A stretch of DNA of 9,101 bases from NCBI GenBank assembly GCA_003240855.1, contig QFNN01000117.1:1-9101 (forward strand). The letters run 5' to 3'. The translations under genes were made by a program, and so were the position numbers. This document shows positions 5,769 to 9,101 of this stretch, piece after piece. The notes below the pieces were generated by a model. It saw only the letters and a program-made list of their open reading frames with translations, searched no databases and was not told the DNA's origin. The stretch's first letter is position 1; every line of letters starts with the position of its first letter. Origin of the DNA: Sphingomonas sanxanigenens. GTDB taxonomy: Bacteria; Pseudomonadota; Alphaproteobacteria; Sphingomonadales; Sphingomonadaceae.

Positions 5769-6526
5769 AGCTGGCGCTCGTCACCGGAAGCTGCCGGCGG
5801 CTGGGCGCGGAGATCGCCGGGCGGCTGGCCGAGGACGGCTATGCGCTCGCGCTCCACGGCGCGCATGCCGCAGAGCCCGATCCCGCGCTCGCCGCGCGGA
5901 TCGCCGCCGCCGGTGTCGAGTCGCGCCTTTTTGTCGCCGATCTGGCCGACGCCGAAGCGGTCGAGGCGCTGCCCGCGCGGATCGCGGCGCATTTCGGGGC
6001 CGCGCCGACGCTGCTGGTGAACAATGCCTCGCGCTTCGAGGATGACGATGCGGGGACGGCGAGCGTCGCCGGGCTTGACGCGCATCTCGCGGTCAATGCG
6101 GTTGCGCCCTTCGCTTTGTCGCTGGCGCTGGCCCGCCGCGCGACGGCGGATGCGCCGCTCGCCATCGTCAATATCCTCGACGAGCGCATCGTCAATCCGC
6201 ACCGCGACCAACTGAGTTACACCCTGTCCAAGCAGTTGCTGGCGGAGATGACGCGAACGCTGGCGCGCGCGCTCGCGCCGCATGTGCGCGTCTGCGGCGT
6301 CGCGCCGGGGCTGACTTTGCCCACTGCCGATTATGCGCCGGGGCAGATCGAGCGGCTGGCGGCGATGATGCCGCTGCAGCGCCTGTCGCGCCCCGCCGAG
6401 GTGGCGGAGGCCGTCGCCTATCTGGCGCGCGCCGGGGCGACGACGGGGCAGATCATCTTCGTCGACGGCGGCGCGAGCCTGACCGCGTTCGACAGGGATT
6501 TCGTCCACCTCGCGCGCGAGGGGTGA
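5765..6526 (+). CDS. Pteridine reductase-like SDR (FolM/PTR1 type)
   Basis: A 253-residue short-chain dehydrogenase/reductase using NAD(P)H. The nucleotide-binding turn is TGSCRRLG (7-14), the T-G-x3-R-L-G form seen in pteridine reductases rather than the TGxxxGIG of ordinary members. It is followed by NNAS (86-89) and VNAVAP with N111. The catalytic residues read D139 (ILDE), Y152 and K156 (SYTLSK). Aspartate in place of the usual serine is the PTR1/FolM hallmark. C-terminal PGL and FVDGGASL are also present. FolM reduces dihydromonapterin and, weakly, dihydrofolate; PTR1 reduces biopterin and folate. The four-base overlap with folB supports a role in the same pathway, making tetrahydromonapterin or backing up dihydrofolate reductase. 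The exact substrate is an inference. folM is a reasonable name but is withheld because substrate choice within this group cannot be read from sequence. Confidence 0.85.
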   Translation: MKLALVTGSCRRLGAEIAGRLAEDGYALALHGAHAAEPDPALAARIAAAGVESRLFVADLADAEAVEALPARIAAHFGAAPTLLVNNASRFEDDDAGTASVAGLDAHLAVNAVAPFALSLALARRATADAPLAIVNILDERIVNPHRDQLSYTLSKQLLAEMTRTLARALAPHVRVCGVAPGLTLPTADYAPGQIERLAAMMPLQRLSRPAEVAEAVAYLARAGATTGQIIFVDGGASLTAFDRDFVHLAREG

Positions 6527-6563
6527 GGAAGCGGGCCGGCGGCGCGAACCGATGGAAGCCGCA

Positions 6564-7403
6564 TTACTTCCGGGTGCGCACGCAGCGGCCGAGTCCGTCG
6601 ATCACCAGCCCATAATCGGCGCGAATCTGCGCCACCGAATCGGGGTCTGCATTGGCGAGCGACGATTCGGGGATGACCGGCGGCAGCGTGCAGGCAAGGC
6701 GATACCAGAGCAGGGTGTCGCGCGCCGGGGGGGCTGCCGCATCGTCGACGATCTCGCTCAGCGCCACGGCCCAGCGCGGCTCTTCCCCCGGGCGACGGAT
6801 GATCGACAGCGATACCGGGCGGTGATCGTCGGTGGTCAGAAAGATCTGCGTCTCGCTTTCGCCCGGCAATGTGCCCGGCACGCTGAAGGCGTTGCCGACC
6901 CCGGTTATTCTGGGCGGCGCATCGGGTTTTGCGGCTTCGGTGAGGATCGCGCGCAGCGTCGCCTCGGTCGCGGGCGTCCAGGCAAGCTGCGCGTCCGGGG
7001 CCGCCAGGCGCAGATCGGCGCCTTTGGCCGAACTGGCGATCAGAATCACTTTGCTCTTTTTCAGGCGGGGCGGCTTGCCCCGCGAATCGAGCGGCGCATC
7101 GACCAGATAATTGACCGTGGAAGCGATGCCGCCCGCGCCGCGAATCAGCGTATCGACGGTTGCGCTCACATAGAATCGCGCCTTGCCGGCAGGGATGCTT
7201 CCGGATTCGCCGTCCTTCAGGCGAATCGCCTCGGCGACTGTCGCGCTCAGAACGACCGGCGATTCGAGCGCAAGATCGGAAAGATCCGCATAGCTGAGGC
7301 CCGATTCAGTCGCCGGCGAAATTAACGGTTTATTACCAAAATCTTGGACCGCCATGGCAGGCATTGGTGCGAAAAGCAGAATAAGGGCAATTTTGTGTCG
7401 CAT
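6564..7403 (-). CDS. Secreted protein of unknown function
   Basis: I do not recognise a family. The 279-residue product begins with a clear Sec signal peptide, MRHKIALILLFAPMPAMA, with likely cleavage after AMA (18). It should therefore be periplasmic or outer-membrane associated, and it has no further membrane segment. The mature part has strand-rich stretches (FYVSATVDTLI, TVNYLVDAPL, KSKVILIAS) and two cysteines near the end (C238 and C274) that may form a disulfide. The ATG at 7403 is chosen for the signal peptide; GGGA lies a few bases upstream, and an earlier in-frame ATG at 7463 would bury the signal behind 20 polar residues. It is divergent from tonB across 236 bp, so shared regulation is possible. 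It ends 37 bases from the convergent reductase gene. Confidence 0.78.
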   Translation of the reverse strand: MRHKIALILLFAPMPAMAVQDFGNKPLISPATESGLSYADLSDLALESPVVLSATVAEAIRLKDGESGSIPAGKARFYVSATVDTLIRGAGGIASTVNYLVDAPLDSRGKPPRLKKSKVILIASSAKGADLRLAAPDAQLAWTPATEATLRAILTEAAKPDAPPRITGVGNAFSVPGTLPGESETQIFLTTDDHRPVSLSIIRRPGEEPRWAVALSEIVDDAAAPPARDTLLWYRLACTLPPVIPESSLANADPDSVAQIRADYGLVIDGLGRCVRTRK

Positions 7404-7639
7404 CTCGTTTCCCGTCAGCCGCTTGCCGGACAATGGCGATATCGCCTTATGATTGTCACGCACGGCTTCTAGCCTGACAGCGCGGACAAAGCGTTTGCGT
7501 TCCGTCGCCGTTGCGAGATAGACAATTCGCGTCTGCCTAACGAGACGATAATTCAGGGTGGAATGGGGTTGTTGCCAAGCCGACGCGACCTGGCGGTAAG
7601 TCAGGCCGCGTCCGGGGTATGAGGGAGTTTCGTTTCTGA
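7404..7639. other. Divergent spacer between the secreted protein gene and tonB
   Basis: The largest gene-free stretch in the window. It should contain the promoters of both flanking genes, but no convincing -35/-10 pair and no Fur-box-like 19-mer was found by eye on either strand. The best -10-like match for tonB is GATAAT at 7547-7552, without a good -35. A perfect 12-base palindrome, GGCGATATCGCC, lies at 7435-7446, about 32 bases before the start of the secreted protein gene. About two such palindromes are expected by chance in 9 kb. Confidence 0.4.
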
Positions 7640-8299
7640 ATGGCCTACGCTGATCAAAAAATGAGCGGCGGCAAGATCGGGGCGATTGTCGTCGTCCTGC
7701 TTCTGCACGCCGTTCTGGGTTACGCGTTCGTCACGGGTCTGGCGATGAACGTGATCAAGCACGTTTCAAAGGATCTCACGACGTTCGACGTGCAAGAGGA
7801 GCCGCCGCCCCCCGAGGAGCCGCCGCCCCCGCCGCCGCCCGACAAGCCGCTCGAACCGCCGCCGGTGGTTTCGCCGCCGCCGATCGTCCAGGTGCAGACG
7901 GTTACGCCGCCGCCGCAGGTGTTCACGCAGCCAAAGCCTGAACCCGCTCCGGTGCCGAAGCCGGCCCCCCCGCCCCCGCCGCCCGCCGCCCCCGTGGCGA
8001 GCAAGGCTGCGGCAGCGAAGGGCGATCCTGCGCGCTGGTTCAGCACGGACGACTATCCTCCGGGCGCGCTGCGCCGCGAGGAGCAGGGCACGACCGTTAT
8101 CGCATGGGACATTGACGAGCAGGGACGCGTGCAGAATTGCCGTGTCACTCAGTCGAGCGGTTCGGCCGAACTCGACGAGACGAGCTGCAAGCTGATGACC
8201 CGCCGCGGTCGCTATTCGCCTGCGCTCGACCAGAACGGCAATCCGATGCGGATTACCAATCAGTCGCGCCGCGTGCGCTGGCAGTTGCCGCAGAACTGA
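7640..8299 (+). CDS. tonB: Energy transducer TonB
   Basis: Inner-membrane protein that passes proton-motive force from ExbB-ExbD to outer-membrane receptors. The 219 residues show the full plan. A single transmembrane helix (about 12-33, GAIVVVLLLHAVLGYAFVT) carries H23 in the place of the essential E. coli TonB His20. A long proline-rich periplasm-spanning region (about 54-118) contains EEPPPPEEPPPP, KPEPAPVPKP and proline runs. The C-terminal receptor-contact domain (about 130-219) includes YPPGALRREEQG and YSPALDQNGNP. C167 and C183 form a cysteine pair not found in E. coli TonB. An in-frame TGA directly abuts the ATG at 7640, so the start is there or at the ATG at 7661; 7640 gives the usual MAYADQ opening. 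GAGGGAG at 7621-7627 is the ribosome site, set rather far back (12 bases). exbB follows 82 bp downstream. Confidence 0.94.
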   Translation: MAYADQKMSGGKIGAIVVVLLLHAVLGYAFVTGLAMNVIKHVSKDLTTFDVQEEPPPPEEPPPPPPPDKPLEPPPVVSPPPIVQVQTVTPPPQVFTQPKPEPAPVPKPAPPPPPPAAPVASKAAAAKGDPARWFSTDDYPPGALRREEQGTTVIAWDIDEQGRVQNCRVTQSSGSAELDETSCKLMTRRGRYSPALDQNGNPMRITNQSRRVRWQLPQN

Positions 8300-8307
8300 C
8301 GAAACTT

Positions 8308-8348
8308 GAGGGGGCGGGCGCCCGGGGAGTTGGGCCCCGCCTCCTTTT
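8308..8348 (+). terminator. Terminator-like hairpin between tonB and exbB
   Basis: Outer arms 8308-8318 and 8336-8346 pair with two G-U pairs. A single bulged C (8319) separates them from inner arms 8320-8323 and 8332-8335 (GCCC/GGGC), closing on an 8-base loop. TTTT at 8345-8348 follows, so this has the shape of an intrinsic terminator. It lies 9 bases after the tonB stop and about 34 before exbB. It may partly end tonB transcripts or protect their 3' ends, letting tonB and exbB be made in different amounts. Confidence 0.55.
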
Positions 8349-8381
8349 CAATAACATCCGAATAATGAGGAAAGCAGAAAC

Positions 8382-9101
8382 ATGTTGATCCAGCTCATGG
8401 CCGCCGCCGGCGCGGCTGCTCCGCAGGGGGAAAACCCGTACGGCCTGATCCCGGCGCTCAAGGAAGGCGGCCTGATCTCGCAGACCGTTTTCGGTATCCT
8501 GGTGCTGATGTCGGTCTTCTCCTTCTACATCCTGTTCACCAAGCTGTTCGAGCAGCAGAAGATCATCAACCAGGGCAAGCGCATCCGCGCCAGCTTCTGG
8601 AACACCACCAGCCTGCGCGACGGTGCGGCTAAGCTCGAAAAGAACAGCGCCTACAAGCAGATCGTCGACGACGCGATCGTCGCCCAGGAGCAGCACGCCA
8701 AGCTGACCGATCCGGTCGAGGCGCATGACTGGATGCACAACTCGCTGACCCGCAGCCAGGACCTCATCAACTCGAAGCTGGGCGGCGGCCTCGCCTTCCT
8801 CGCGACGGTCGGTGCGACCGCGCCGTTCATCGGTCTGTTCGGCACCGTCGTCGGCATCTATCGCGCGCTCATCAAGATCGGCCTCGCCGGTCAGGCGTCG
8901 ATCGATGCGGTCGCCGGTCCGGTCGGTGAAGCGCTCATCATGACCGCGCTCGGCCTGGTCGTCGCCGTTCCCGCGGTGCTCGCCTACAACTGGCTGCAGC
9001 GTCGCAACAAGGGCATCGCCGAAGACATCTCGGCTTTCTCGAACGACGTTCACGGCTATCTGCTTTCGGGCGGCAGCGTGAAGCCGGCTGCGGCTGCTCC
9101 G
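8382..9101 (+). CDS. exbB: ExbB, MotA/TolQ/ExbB proton channel family (3' end outside window)
   Basis: Inner-membrane subunit of the ExbB-ExbD proton channel that powers TonB. The 240 codons present run in frame to the right edge. Three membrane segments are visible: about 31-54 (LISQTVFGILVLMSVFSFY), about 136-160 (GLAFLATVGATAPFIGLFGTVVGIY, with the family's APFIGLFGTVVGI signature) and about 181-203 (EALIMTALGLVVAVPAVLAY). E183 matches Glu176 of E. coli ExbB, the key acidic residue of the third helix. A soluble cytoplasmic stretch (55-133) separates helices 1 and 2. The N-terminus before helix 1 is Ala-rich, and the visible end (KPAAAAP) starts an Ala/Pro tail. The ATG at 8382 is preceded by GAGG at 8367-8370. 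ExbD is expected next. TolQ is the main alternative, but the adjacent tonB favours ExbB. Confidence 0.96.
   Translation, partial: MLIQLMAAAGAAAPQGENPYGLIPALKEGGLISQTVFGILVLMSVFSFYILFTKLFEQQKIINQGKRIRASFWNTTSLRDGAAKLEKNSAYKQIVDDAIVAQEQHAKLTDPVEAHDWMHNSLTRSQDLINSKLGGGLAFLATVGATAPFIGLFGTVVGIYRALIKIGLAGQASIDAVAGPVGEALIMTALGLVVAVPAVLAYNWLQRRNKGIAEDISAFSNDVHGYLLSGGSVKPAAAAP

Noticed and set aside
5642..6508. A 288-codon minus-strand open frame opposite folB and the reductase
   Set aside because: Arginine-rich shadow frame; the plus strand carries two recognisable enzymes with all key residues.
7493..7505. GGAAC on the minus strand as an EcfG general-stress promoter
   Set aside because: No CGTT-type -10 occurs 16-17 bases downstream; the same holds for the other GGAAC instances near 3940 and 4004.
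7800..7995. C-rich and CCG repeat tract as a DNA repeat or phase-variable locus
   Set aside because: It encodes the proline-rich spacer of TonB and is explained by that; the codons are mixed and the longest pure base runs are short.
8253..9053. A 266-codon minus-strand open frame opposite exbB
   Set aside because: Asp/Arg/Glu-rich shadow of the ExbB reading frame, with no recognisable domain.

Overview
The window is GC-rich, densely packed chromosomal DNA that reads as a sphingomonad (Alphaproteobacteria, Sphingomonadales). The clues are the form of the TonB and ExbB proteins, the alpha-proteobacterial style of the genes, and the dispersed palindrome whose arms carry 'CATTGCGAG...GAAGCAATCC'. 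The genus is an inference. No mobile-element gene, tRNA, rRNA, CRISPR array or prophage gene was seen. No gene-free stretch exceeds 300 bases; the longest are 7404-7639 and 3905-4114.

Layout, left to right. The 3' end of a TonB-dependent outer-membrane receptor (+) runs off the left edge. A near-perfect dispersed palindrome follows. Next comes a one-chain iron-sulfur L-serine dehydratase, sdaA (-), with a second, decayed copy of the palindrome upstream of it. Then comes a secreted alpha-amino acid ester hydrolase of the CocE/NonD family (-). A 210-bp divergent spacer holds a tandem TTGACA repeat. It leads to a small protein of two TonB-C-like domains (+), which converges on a GNAT acetyltransferase (-). 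Divergent from the GNAT gene is a two-gene pterin/folate pair (+): folB overlaps by four bases a pteridine-reductase-type (FolM/PTR1-like) short-chain reductase. A secreted protein of unknown function (-) follows. Divergent from it are tonB (+) and, past a strong terminator-like hairpin, exbB (+), which runs off the right edge.

How the genes work together. TonB and ExbB, with an ExbD expected just outside the window, energise outer-membrane receptors of the kind seen at the left edge. FolB and the reductase probably act in tetrahydrofolate or tetrahydromonapterin synthesis. SdaA and the ester hydrolase are separate catabolic functions. Most of the window is ordinary housekeeping DNA. The points most worth checking are the C-x15-C-x10-PA signature shared by tonB and the two-domain gene, the probable frameshift at the start of the latter, the folB-reductase coupling, the paired palindromes around sdaA, and the hairpin between tonB and exbB.
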